Origin: Hydrogenophaga borbori
GTDB lineage: Bacteria > Pseudomonadota > Gammaproteobacteria > Burkholderiales > Burkholderiaceae_C
NCBI RefSeq assembly: GCF_003417535.1
Contig: NZ_QVLS01000003.1
Location: 186,001 to 250,000 of the forward strand
DNA: 64,000 nt
Direction of reading: 5' to 3'
Part shown: positions 1 to 6,859 of the stretch, one piece after another
Position numbering within the stretch: position 1 is the stretch's first letter
Layout of the letters: each line of letters starts with the position of its first letter
Notes under the pieces: generated by a model
Database searches by the model: none
Told to the model about the DNA's origin: nothing
Seen by the model: the letters and a program-made list of their open reading frames with translations, nothing else
Translations under genes and position numbers: made by a program

Positions 1-188
1 TCGATGCCGTTGTCCAGGCACAGGGCCACGCGGCGCGCGCCGAAGCCGGCCAGCTGGGCGCGGCGCCGCTGCACCTGCCGGACCAGCTCGGCGTAGTCCA
101 GGCGCTGCGCGCCATCGCTGAGCGCCGGTCGATCGCCGTGCGCGAGCAGCGTCTGCCAGAAATGTTCGATGGAAGGGCTGGGCGACAT
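1..188 (-). CDS. AMP-forming acyl-CoA/acyl-acid ligase, N-terminal 62 residues (runs off the window)
   Basis: Reading leftward from an ATG at 188, the protein begins MSPSPSIEHFWQTLLAHGDR, followed by an ALSDGAQRLDYAELVRQV segment and a hydrophobic RRVALCLDNG strand. This order (a 'let everyone be treated' N-terminal strand, then 'xDGxxxLxYxEL', then a 'G.RVAL.LDN' strand) is characteristic of the ANL superfamily of adenylate-forming ligases. The catalytic core lies outside the window, so the substrate cannot be judged. The start lies 3 bases after the stop of the upstream hemolysin-family gene (TGA, three bases, ATG), so the two are very likely co-transcribed and translationally coupled. Confidence 0.75.
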   Translation of the reverse strand, partial: MSPSPSIEHFWQTLLAHGDRPALSDGAQRLDYAELVRQVQRRRAQLAGFGARRVALCLDNGI

Positions 189-191
189 GGC

Positions 192-869
192 TCACTCCCC
201 GTCCAGCCACCAGCCCGGCGTGGCTGGGTGGCGCGACAGCTGGCGCTGCGCGGGTGGGATTTCGCCGAACACCACCTGCGGCTGCTGGGTGTAATAGCGG
301 CCCCACTGCGGCAAGGCATCGCCCATGCGCGCGGGGTCGGCGGGGGCCAGCACGCGCGGCGCCAGGCCCAGGCGGCGAAAACTGTTCAGCAGGCCACGCG
401 TGCCGGTGAAGGCCACCCACCGGTAGCCCTGTGCGGCCAGCCAATCGGTCAACGCGACGATGAGCAGGCGGGCGCTGCCCGGGCCCTCGGCCGCGAGGTT
501 GCCCACCTCCACCACCTCGTGTCGCGCCACGGGCTCGCCCGTCTCGGCCGCGATCGCGGCCTCGATCGGCACGTCGATGTAGCGCTCCAGGAACAGCGCG
601 CCACCGGCGGCGGGCCGGCAGCCCGCCGCGCCCACGATCGCGTTGTCGGCGTCCATGAGGCCCAGCAGCCCGGGCATGAAGTGCGTGAGCCGCGCCTGGT
701 GTTCCCGCTCGAAGCGGCGCCGGATCAGGTCCAGGCCGTTGTCGCGGGCCGCGCCCACCAGGGGCCGCAGCGACAAGGGCCCGCGTGGCGCGGCGTCCGG
801 TGCGCGGGGCGCGCGACCCGCGCCGAGGCGCGGGTGGGAGGGGGGGGTTCGGGAGTTCATGCGCCGCAT
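192..869 (-). CDS. thermostable hemolysin family protein
   Basis: 225 residues. The block with HFMPGLLGLMDAD, then GCRPAAGGALFLERYIDVP, EVVEVGNLAAEGPGSARLL and FTGTRGLLNSFRRLGL matches the full-length thermostable hemolysin family (PF12261). No signal peptide is visible, so it is probably cytosolic. As I recall, Pfam groups this family with GNAT-like acyltransferases; direct evidence for hemolysis is limited to a few Vibrio members. Tight coupling to an AMP-forming ligase (gap of 3 bases) suggests a small acyl-transfer pathway rather than a toxin; this is inference. ATG at 869 is taken as the start; a second in-frame ATG at 860 is possible. Confidence 0.85.
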   Translation of the reverse strand: MRRMNSRTPPSHPRLGAGRAPRAPDAAPRGPLSLRPLVGAARDNGLDLIRRRFEREHQARLTHFMPGLLGLMDADNAIVGAAGCRPAAGGALFLERYIDVPIEAAIAAETGEPVARHEVVEVGNLAAEGPGSARLLIVALTDWLAAQGYRWVAFTGTRGLLNSFRRLGLAPRVLAPADPARMGDALPQWGRYYTQQPQVVFGEIPPAQRQLSRHPATPGWWLDGE

Positions 870-997
870 GCTCGGGCGCCCCTCTTAGCCCAACATTAAT
901 CCGTGAGAACCCTCAGACGCCCGTGCGCACAACTTCATGCCAACGGCGAGAAAGCCCTTCCAACACCTAAGGATGCTCGTTGTAAATAGGGCAAACC

Positions 998-1011
998 ATT
1001 ACAAATGTAAT
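998..1011. promoter_or_regulatory. ATTACA-AA-TGTAAT inverted repeat in the porin upstream region
   Basis: In the 245-base divergent gap between the hemolysin-family gene and the porin there is an AT-rich island (980-1025) with perfect 6-base arms ATTACA and TGTAAT separated by AA. Its place about 105 bases before the porin start fits a transcription-factor site or an upstream promoter element. Porins are often controlled by OmpR-type regulators, but I cannot assign the factor. The rest of the gap holds the porin leader with a GGAG ribosome site at 1101. Confidence 0.35.
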
Positions 1012-1114
1012 CAGACGGTTATCTTCACCACGTGGAATAGGCCCGTCGTCCCGCACGGTGCGGGAGGCACGGGTCCCTTCAGGGCCCGAGACCCCACAAC
1101 GGAGAAACCATTCC

Positions 1115-2131
1115 ATGAAAAAGAGCCTGATTGCTCTGGCCGCCCTGGCCACCATCAGCGGCGCCGCCATGGCGCAGTCCAGCGTCAGCGTCTACGGCCG
1201 CCTTGACGCCTCCCTCGGCTCCGAGAAGGCCGGCGCGTCGGGCGCCGCCCAAAGCCAGTCGCAGATGTCCAGCGGCCTGCTGAGCACCAGCCGCCTGGGC
1301 TTCCGCGGCACCGAAGACCTCGGCGGCGGCCTCAAGGCCATCTTCCAGCTCGAGACCACGCTGGGCGTGGACACCGGCGCCGCCTTCGGCGCCGGCTTCG
1401 ATCGCCAGTCCATCGTCGGCCTGACGGGTGGCTTCGGCGCGGTCAAGCTCGGCCGCACCGAGACCGCGTTCGACGACATCCGCGACATCAGCGTCGGCAG
1501 CGCGCTGTGGGATTCGGAGTTCTCGCCGACCAAGATCGCCTACGCCAACAGCGTGGGTGGCGTCGCCGTGGGCCACGTGGCCGACTACTCGTCGCGCAGC
1601 AGCAACCAGATCCGCTATGAGTCGCCGAACTTCGGCGGCTTCACCGGCGGCATCAGCTACGGCCTGGACGAGCAAGCCTCGCCGGTCAAGCGCGACGTGA
1701 CCGCCTTCAACCTGCGCTACCGCAGCGGCCCGCTGGACGTGGGCCTGGGCTACCAGGAACAGAACCACGAGGTGTCGGCCACCAAGCGCGAGTACACCAC
1801 CCTGGCCGGCGCCTACGACTTCGGCGCCGTGCGCGTCTCCGCCGGCTACAACATGGCCGAGCAGGGCACGCTGGAGTCCAACGGCTTCGTGGTCGGCGCC
1901 AACATGCCGATGGGCCCCTGGGACTTCTCGGTGGGCTACGCCTACAACAAGTCCGAGAACGCCGGCGTCGACACCGCCAAGTCCAAGGGCCTGGCCTTCG
2001 GCGTGACCTACTCGCTGTCCAAGCGCACCCGCGTGTACGCCGCCTACCTCAATGGCGACGCCGAGAACGGCGCCGGCACCGAGGTCGCCGAGCGCCGCCT
2101 GTACGCCGCGGGCATCCGTCACGACTTCTGA
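1115..2131 (+). CDS. Gram-negative porin (general diffusion, Burkholderiales trimeric type)
   Basis: 338 residues with a clean signal peptide (MKKSLIALAALATISGAAMAQ) and then SSVSVYGRLDASLG, the usual first strand of betaproteobacterial porins (Porin_4/OmpC-like). Further marks are SRLGFRGTEDLGGGLKAIFQ, the loop with GFDRQSIVGL followed by KLGRTETAFDD, and a C-terminus ending in YAAGIRHDF with the terminal Phe that the BAM machinery recognises. It forms 16-stranded outer-membrane trimers for small hydrophilic solutes. The frame stays open 19 codons upstream, but the ATG at 1115 has a GGAG ribosome site 11 bases before it and starts the signal peptide. It is a single-gene unit with terminators behind it. 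Confidence 0.95.
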   Translation: MKKSLIALAALATISGAAMAQSSVSVYGRLDASLGSEKAGASGAAQSQSQMSSGLLSTSRLGFRGTEDLGGGLKAIFQLETTLGVDTGAAFGAGFDRQSIVGLTGGFGAVKLGRTETAFDDIRDISVGSALWDSEFSPTKIAYANSVGGVAVGHVADYSSRSSNQIRYESPNFGGFTGGISYGLDEQASPVKRDVTAFNLRYRSGPLDVGLGYQEQNHEVSATKREYTTLAGAYDFGAVRVSAGYNMAEQGTLESNGFVVGANMPMGPWDFSVGYAYNKSENAGVDTAKSKGLAFGVTYSLSKRTRVYAAYLNGDAENGAGTEVAERRLYAAGIRHDF

Positions 2132-2138
2132 TCGTGAC

Positions 2139-2160
2139 AGCGGGGCCTCGCGGCCCCGCT
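2139..2160 (+). terminator. GC-rich 9-bp hairpin after the porin
   Basis: AGCGGGGCC and GGCCCCGCT form a perfect 9-bp stem around TCGC, 8 bases after the porin stop. It lacks a T-run of its own, and a second small GC hairpin (2162-2177) follows. It may protect the mRNA 3' end or act with the stronger terminator at 2204. Confidence 0.5.
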
Positions 2161-2203
2161 CCGGGGCCCTCGGGCCCCTTCCTTTCCAAGGTTTGGTTTT
2201 GAC

Positions 2204-2234
2204 AGCCATCGCCCTCGCGGGCGGTGGCTTTTTT
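2204..2234 (+). terminator. Rho-independent terminator of the porin
   Basis: Stem AGCCATCGCCC / GGGCGGTGGCT with one G-T wobble, loop TCGC, followed directly by a run of six T. It lies between the porin and the convergent soxB stop. Confidence 0.85.
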
Positions 2235-2247
2235 CATGGGCGCGGCC

Positions 2248-3972
2248 TCACGCCGCCATGCCCGGGTTGCCCTTCATGCCCACCAGCGTCGGGGTGTTGA
2301 TCTTCACGCCCTTGACGACCTTGCGCGCGCGCAGGTGGCCGGCCACGACGTCCCACACCGGCTCGCCCTTGACGCCTTCCTGCACCGAGGCCCAGCCGGC
2401 CACCTTGTAGGTCTTGTCGGCCTCCACGGGCTTGCCCTTGAGCCGCATGTTCTGGATGCGCTGCCCCATGCGCTCGTTCGGCGCGATGGCGTACTGCATG
2501 CCGCCCACGCGCACCATGTCGCCGCCCTGCTGGTAGTAGGGGTCGGGGTTGAAGATGTTGTCGGCCACGTCTTCCAGGATGTCCTTGATCTGCGCGCCGG
2601 TGAACTCGTTGAGCGTGGTCGAGGGGTAGGTGATGGCCGTCTGGTCCATCAGCGCTTCCATGGTGATGGTGTCGCCCGGCAGCAGCGAGGTGCCCCAGCG
2701 CACGCCCGGCGAGAAACACAGGTCCGCGCCCTTCACGTCGATCAGCGCGTCGCAGATGACCTGGTCCCAGGAGCCGTTGAAGTTGCCGCGGCGGTAGAGC
2801 AGGTCCTCGGTGACGGCCAGCTTCTCTTCCAGCCGGGCCTTGTACGGCGCGCGCACGCCGTCGATGAAGGCCTGCATGTCGGCGTCGGCCGGCAGCAGGT
2901 TGGCGAAGATGGGCATGAGCTTGTACTGGTAGCCCTGGACCTTGCCGCCGCGCACGTCGAAGTCGAGCACGCCGAGAAACTTGGTGTTGGAGCCGGCGTT
3001 GGTGACCAGGGTCTGGCCGCCGGGGTTCTTCACCACGGTGGGCGCGGGCATGCCGTCGTGCGTGTGGCCGCCCAGGATGGCGTCGATGCCGCTGACGCGC
3101 GAGGCCAGCTTCAGGTCCACGTCCATGCCGTTGTGCGAGAGCAGCACCACCACCTGCGCGCCCTTGCCGCGCACCTCGTCCACCATCTTCTGCAGGTGGT
3201 CCTCCTGGATGCCGAAGGTCCAGTCGGGCACCATGTAGCGCGGGTTGGCGATGGGCGTGTACGGAAAGGCCTGGCCGATGACGGCGACCGGCACGCCGTT
3301 CATTTCGCGGATGGTGTAGGGCTTGAACACCAGGTCCTCGAAGTCGGTGGTCTTGATGTTGTGGGCCAGGAATTCCATGTGGCCCTTCAGGTCCTTCTCG
3401 ACGATTTCCTGCACGCGCTTGGCGCCGAAGGTGTGCTCCCAGTGCGAGGTCATGATGTCGACGCCGAGCTTCTTGCAGGCGTCGACCATGTCCTGCGCGT
3501 TGGTCCACAGCGAGGTGGCCGAGCCCTGCCAGGTGTCGCCGCCGTCCAGCAGCCAGGCGTGCGGGCGGCCCGAGCGCAGCCGCTTGACCAGGGTGGCCAG
3601 GTGCGCGAAGCCCCCGACCTTGCCGTAGGTCTTGGCGGCCTGGGCGAAGTCGAGGTAGCTGAAGGCGTGCGCCTGGGCGGTGCCGGGACGGATCTTGAAG
3701 TGCTTGAGCAGGGCCTCGCCCACCAGGTGCGGGGCCTTGCCTGCGGCGCCGCCCACGCCCAGGTTCATGCTGGGCTCGCGGAAGTACACCGGCGTGAGCT
3801 GTGCGTGGCAGTCGGTGAAGTGCAGGAAGCTGACGTTGCCGAAGCCGGGCACGTCGTACAGGCGCTCGCCGGCGCCGGCGCTGGCGGCGAGGGCGTCGCG
3901 GTGGTCGAGCGCCATGCCGGCGGCGCTCGCGGCGGCCAGCAGTTGCATGAATTCACGACGGCTCAGGCTCAT
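2248..3972 (-). CDS. soxB: SoxB thiosulfohydrolase (sulfate thiohydrolase)
   Basis: 574 residues, full length for SoxB. SoxB hydrolyses the terminal sulfonate from thiosulfate bound to SoxY, releasing sulfate in the periplasm with a di-manganese centre. The N-terminus SRREFMQLLAAASAAG carries a twin-arginine-type export signal. Metal-site motifs of the 5'-nucleotidase/metallophosphoesterase fold are visible: FTDCHAQ (Asp54, His56), GGDTWQGSATS (Asp146), AHNI, LLSHNGMDVD and GGHTHDG. The stretch PVYFREPSMNLG is typical of SoxB. It is the last gene of the sox cluster but is separated from soxX by a strong terminator (4013-4047), so it probably has its own promoter. The ATG at 3972 has only a weak GAGAG ribosome site. 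Confidence 0.97.
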   Translation of the reverse strand: MSLSRREFMQLLAAASAAGMALDHRDALAASAGAGERLYDVPGFGNVSFLHFTDCHAQLTPVYFREPSMNLGVGGAAGKAPHLVGEALLKHFKIRPGTAQAHAFSYLDFAQAAKTYGKVGGFAHLATLVKRLRSGRPHAWLLDGGDTWQGSATSLWTNAQDMVDACKKLGVDIMTSHWEHTFGAKRVQEIVEKDLKGHMEFLAHNIKTTDFEDLVFKPYTIREMNGVPVAVIGQAFPYTPIANPRYMVPDWTFGIQEDHLQKMVDEVRGKGAQVVVLLSHNGMDVDLKLASRVSGIDAILGGHTHDGMPAPTVVKNPGGQTLVTNAGSNTKFLGVLDFDVRGGKVQGYQYKLMPIFANLLPADADMQAFIDGVRAPYKARLEEKLAVTEDLLYRRGNFNGSWDQVICDALIDVKGADLCFSPGVRWGTSLLPGDTITMEALMDQTAITYPSTTLNEFTGAQIKDILEDVADNIFNPDPYYQQGGDMVRVGGMQYAIAPNERMGQRIQNMRLKGKPVEADKTYKVAGWASVQEGVKGEPVWDVVAGHLRARKVVKGVKINTPTLVGMKGNPGMAA

Positions 3973-3992
3973 GGGGCACTCTCTCTAGAAGC

Positions 3993-4005
3993 AAATACTG
4001 ATATT
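3993..4005 (-). promoter_or_regulatory. 13-mer shared with the soxC upstream region
   Basis: AAATACTGATATT (plus strand) lies 21-33 bases before the soxB start and matches AATTGCTGATATT, 47-59 bases before the soxC start at 9394-9406, at 10 of 13 positions, including CTGATATT throughout. Same strand relative to both genes. A shared operator or promoter element for the two sox transcription units is plausible; no regulator gene is in the window. Confidence 0.4.
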
Positions 4006-4012
4006 CAAACGC

Positions 4013-4047
4013 AAAAAAAGCCCGGCGGCCACAGAGGCCGCCGGGCT
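4013..4047 (-). terminator. strong Rho-independent terminator after soxX, inside the sox cluster
   Basis: A perfect 12-bp stem AGCCCGGCGGCC / GGCCGCCGGGCT with a 5-base loop, followed on the minus strand by seven T. It sits 8 bases after the soxX stop and 41 bases before the soxB start, and so splits the cluster into soxC-to-soxX and soxB. Confidence 0.92.
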
Positions 4048-4054
4048 GCGGGAA

Positions 4055-4702
4055 TCACTTGTTGACGGGCGAGTTCGGGTCGAGCAGCAGCGCCATCACG
4101 TGCTTGAGCTGCGTCTCGTTGAGGATGCCCTTGTGGCCCACTCGCGGCATCTGCGAGCAGGCGTTGTAGGCGCGCGCGTTGTAGAGCTTGCCCCAGGTGT
4201 ACTCGACGATGGCCTTGGAACCCGCGGCGTTCGGGTCGCTCACGCCGCGCAGCTTGCCGTAGTGGTAGAGGCTGGGGCCCAGGGTGCCGAAGGAAATCTC
4301 TTCCTTGCTGATCTGGTGGCAGTTGTAGCAGTTGCCCCCGTTGGCCTGCTTCGCGTCGTCGGTCCAGGTCAGGCCACGGCCGCTCTGGGCGATCTTCTCG
4401 CCCTCTTTCCAGTCGCCCAGGAACTTGCCATCGGAAGGCCATTTGATGGTCTTCATGCTGGCTTCCTCGACCGCCTTGGCGAGCTTCTCGTCCAGGGGCT
4501 TGCCCGAGAGATCGGCTTGCAGGCAGGTGGCGTTGGCCTGGTCCTGCTCCAGGCGATCCAGGGTGGCGATGCCCTTGGCCTGGAAGGAGTTCTTCATCAT
4601 GTCGGCCGTGGCCTTCTCGACGTCGGCCTGCGAGGGCGGCATCGAGCAGGCGGCGAGCAGCGCGGCCAGCGGCAGGATGGCGAGGATGGTCTTCTTGTTC
4701 AT
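4055..4702 (-). CDS. soxX: SoxX, mono-haem c-type cytochrome subunit of SoxAX
   Basis: 215 residues. SoxX pairs with SoxA and accepts electrons when thiosulfate is joined to the SoxY cysteine. The N-terminus MNKKTILAILPLAALLAACS reads as a lipoprotein signal with a LAAC lipobox, so the subunit may be membrane-anchored. The haem motif is CYNCH within GGNCYNCHQISKEE, and the axial Met is probably in SQMPRVG. It belongs to the longer SoxX form with an N-terminal extension before the haem domain. The reading frame stays open far upstream through soxA, but the ATG at 4702 begins the signal peptide and follows a GGAGACCC ribosome site. The gap to soxA is 14 bases. Confidence 0.95.
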   Translation of the reverse strand: MNKKTILAILPLAALLAACSMPPSQADVEKATADMMKNSFQAKGIATLDRLEQDQANATCLQADLSGKPLDEKLAKAVEEASMKTIKWPSDGKFLGDWKEGEKIAQSGRGLTWTDDAKQANGGNCYNCHQISKEEISFGTLGPSLYHYGKLRGVSDPNAAGSKAIVEYTWGKLYNARAYNACSQMPRVGHKGILNETQLKHVMALLLDPNSPVNK

Positions 4703-4716
4703 CGTGGGTCTCCTCT

Positions 4717-5523
4717 TCAGCGCTTGATCGCGGGCACGGCCGACTCGGCGCCCTTGGCGTTGACGCCCATGTAGACGCTCAGCGCCAGCGTGGCGTCGCT
4801 GCCGAACTTGGGCTCGGGCCAGCGCATCTGGCGGAAGCAGTCGTTCAGGCGCAGCTGCATGCCCCACATCTGCGCGTTGGACACGCGGTAGGCCGGCCAG
4901 GCGGCGAAGCCGATGCCGTCGCCCGGGTTCTTGGTGAGGTTGGGCAGGTCCTGCAGGCGGATGCGCTTGTCGTCCGCGCCGTGGCAGGAGGCGCAGGAGA
5001 AGTCGTGCGTGCCGCCGCGCGTGAAGAACAGGCGCTTGCCCGTCTCGTACATCATCCTTTCCTGCGGATGCGACTGCGGCAGGTCCATCTTCATGCCCTT
5101 GGACGCGGTGGCCACATAGGTGGCGATCGCCGTCACGTTGGCCATTTCCCCACGGCGAAACGGCGTCTTGCGAACCTCGTCGCCCTTGAAGCCCTGCAGG
5201 GTTTCCATGCAGGTGATGATGCGACCCTCCAGGTCTTCCACCCGGTTGGTGTCCTTGAAGTAGCGCGGCAGCTCCACGAAGGCGCCCTTGATCACGCCCG
5301 GGCCCTTGCCCAGGTCGCACTGCTCCAGCGAGGCGTTCTTCGGCCCACGCTTTTGCTTCCAGAGCTCTTCGCCCTTCATTTCGAACAGTTCGGCGGGGTT
5401 GCCGTCCTGCAGCATCTCGCGGTACTTGGCGATGCCGTCGGCCGTGGACGACTGCGCGTGCGCGGCAGCGGCGCCAAGCACCAACGCCGCAAAGGCGATG
5501 GCGCGGGAAACAGGTCGCTTCAT
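4717..5523 (-). CDS. soxA: SoxA, c-type cytochrome subunit of SoxAX (single-haem form)
   Basis: 268 residues with signal peptide MKRPVSRAIAFAALVLGAAA ending at AHAQ. SoxA catalyses oxidative attachment of thiosulfate to SoxY. Only one CxxCH is present (CASCHGADDKRI). The N-terminal half has two isolated cysteines (EQCDLGKG and TCMETLQG) where the first haem sits in di-haem SoxA, so this is the mono-haem type. The cysteine in NDCFRQMRWPEP corresponds to the conserved active-site/haem-ligand persulfide Cys. The open frame extends to 5658 but the ATG at 5523 has an AGGAGA ribosome site and begins the signal peptide. Confidence 0.95.
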   Translation of the reverse strand: MKRPVSRAIAFAALVLGAAAAHAQSSTADGIAKYREMLQDGNPAELFEMKGEELWKQKRGPKNASLEQCDLGKGPGVIKGAFVELPRYFKDTNRVEDLEGRIITCMETLQGFKGDEVRKTPFRRGEMANVTAIATYVATASKGMKMDLPQSHPQERMMYETGKRLFFTRGGTHDFSCASCHGADDKRIRLQDLPNLTKNPGDGIGFAAWPAYRVSNAQMWGMQLRLNDCFRQMRWPEPKFGSDATLALSVYMGVNAKGAESAVPAIKR

Positions 5524-5606
5524 GGGGAGATCTCCTCTTCTCAGGCGTTGTCGGAAAACCGGCGACCACCCGCCCCGCCCTGGACGGATGGCCGCGTGGG
5601 GGGTGC

Positions 5607-5918
5607 TCAGGCGATCGTCGCCTCGTCGGTGCGCGAATCGCCCTTGTTGTCGCTCCACTTCACGACGATCTTGTCGCCCTTGGCGCCGCCCTTGAACTTG
5701 AAGGACAGGAAGGGGTTCTGGGCCACGGCGCCGGTGAACTGCGCCTGCAGCACGGCCTTGCCGTTGTGGGTGCAGTCGACGCTCGTGATGAAGTGGCCGG
5801 GGATGAGGTTGCCGGACGCGTCGCGGCGCGTGCCGGGCTCCATGATGTGCGACATGAGCACACGGACGGTGGTTTCGCCGTCGGCAACGGCGGCGCGGAT
5901 GCGCATCGGATCAGCCAT
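5607..5918 (-). CDS. soxZ: SoxZ, sulfur-carrier partner of SoxY
   Basis: 103 residues, the usual SoxZ size. The fold is an immunoglobulin-like beta sandwich that clamps SoxY. Hallmarks: MRIRAAVADGETTVRVLMSH near the start, SHIMEPGTRRD, GHFITSVDCTHNGK, and FLSFKFKGGAKGDKIVVKW before the C-terminus. There is no signal peptide; it is exported together with Tat-borne SoxY. The gap to soxY is 45 bases with a GGAG ribosome site, and 83 bases follow before soxA. Confidence 0.96.
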   Translation of the reverse strand: MADPMRIRAAVADGETTVRVLMSHIMEPGTRRDASGNLIPGHFITSVDCTHNGKAVLQAQFTGAVAQNPFLSFKFKGGAKGDKIVVKWSDNKGDSRTDEATIA

Positions 5919-5963
5919 GGGGGACTCCTGTGTACGTTGAATCTCGGAAGGGGTGCGCGGCGA

Positions 5964-6419
5964 TCAGCCGCCGCAGCCGCCCAGCGTGACCTTGGTTTCT
6001 TTGGTGGCCGAGTAGAGCTTGCCGTCGGCCTTGACCACGGCGATCACGTTGGAGCTCTGGCCCATCTTCAGGCGCGTGGAGATTTCAGGCAGCGTGCCGG
6101 CCGGGATGGTGAAGGCCGCGGCCAGGGGCATCGGGTTCTTCTCGACGATCAGGAAAATCTCGGTGGTGTTGGGCAGCTTGCTCGCGGCACCGATGGGCAC
6201 CACGGCGCCGTTCTCGGCGATGTCCGGGGCCACCACGCTCACCTGGTCGCTGTTGGCCGGCGTGCCGCCGACGGCCTTGAGGGCGTCGGCCAGGGTCTTG
6301 CCCTCGAAGCTGGCGCGCTCCAGCGCGGCCTGCGCCTGGCTCTGGGTGACGATGCCCAGAGAGACCAGGGTGGCGAGGGCACCGGTGGTCTTGAGAGCGT
6401 CTCGACGGGTCTGGTTCAT
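5964..6419 (-). CDS. soxY: SoxY, sulfur-carrier protein
   Basis: 151 residues. SoxY carries pathway intermediates on the Cys of its C-terminal swinging arm, here the last five residues GGCGG. The N-terminus MNQTRRDALKTTGALATLVS is a twin-arginine signal (TRRDALK), matching Tat export of the SoxYZ pair. The ATG at 6419 follows an AGGAG ribosome site; an in-frame upstream extension to 6479 lies over the end of the neighbouring cytochrome gene and is not used. Confidence 0.97.
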   Translation of the reverse strand: MNQTRRDALKTTGALATLVSLGIVTQSQAQAALERASFEGKTLADALKAVGGTPANSDQVSVVAPDIAENGAVVPIGAASKLPNTTEIFLIVEKNPMPLAAAFTIPAGTLPEISTRLKMGQSSNVIAVVKADGKLYSATKETKVTLGGCGG

Positions 6420-6462
6420 GGTTGAACTCCTGTACAAATTCGGGGCGTGAGGGGGTGGGAGT

Positions 6463-6801
6463 TTACTTATCGGGGGCACCGGCCAGCACCCAGGCGGCCA
6501 ATAGCCTCAATTCGTCGTCCTTGAGACCGGGCTGGGGCGGCATGGGCACCGGGCCATACAGGCCCGAACCGCCCGACTTGATGCGCGCGGCCACCTTCTC
6601 GGGCGCGTCGGCCTGGCCCTTGTGCTTGGCGGCCACATCCTTGAACGCCGGGCCGACCAGCTTGCGGTCGACCGCGTGACAGGCCATGCAGGCGCTCTTG
6701 GTCGCCAGGGCCTTGGCGGCCGCCGCGTCCATCGCGTGCGCCGGCAGCGCCGACACGGCCGCGACCGCGGTCGCGGCGGCAATCAACATCTTCATGCTCA
6801 T
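6463..6801 (-). CDS. small class I cytochrome c in the sox operon
   Basis: 112 residues: a signal peptide (MKMLIAAATAVAAVSALPAH) and one haem domain with CMACH and a distal Met in VPMPPQPGL. From KALATKSACMACH to its end it aligns closely to the C-terminal haem domain of SoxD encoded just upstream (KALLSGNGCTACH, then GGSGVFGAVPMPPQPQLKD), about half the residues being identical by eye. It probably passes electrons from Sox enzymes to terminal oxidases. It sits between soxD (58-base gap) and soxY; neither soxD nor soxY overlaps it. The start at 6801 has GAGGAAA 12 bases upstream; ATG 6795 is an alternative. Confidence 0.9.
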   Translation of the reverse strand: MSMKMLIAAATAVAAVSALPAHAMDAAAAKALATKSACMACHAVDRKLVGPAFKDVAAKHKGQADAPEKVAARIKSGGSGLYGPVPMPPQPGLKDDELRLLAAWVLAGAPDK

Positions 6802-6859
6802 AGACTAATGTTTCCTCGTGGGAACGGACAGGGGGAAAACGCGTAGGGGCGGGCCCGGT

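Noticed and set aside
2224-4065. 613-codon open frame on the plus strand across soxB
   Set aside because: It is antisense to soxB, rich in His, Ala, Val and Arg with no recognisable motif, and arises from the high GC third positions of the real gene.
4703-5569. uninterrupted frame joining soxX to a 504-residue protein
   Set aside because: The region encodes SoxA in another frame with signal peptide and haem motif; SoxX has its own signal peptide at 4702.
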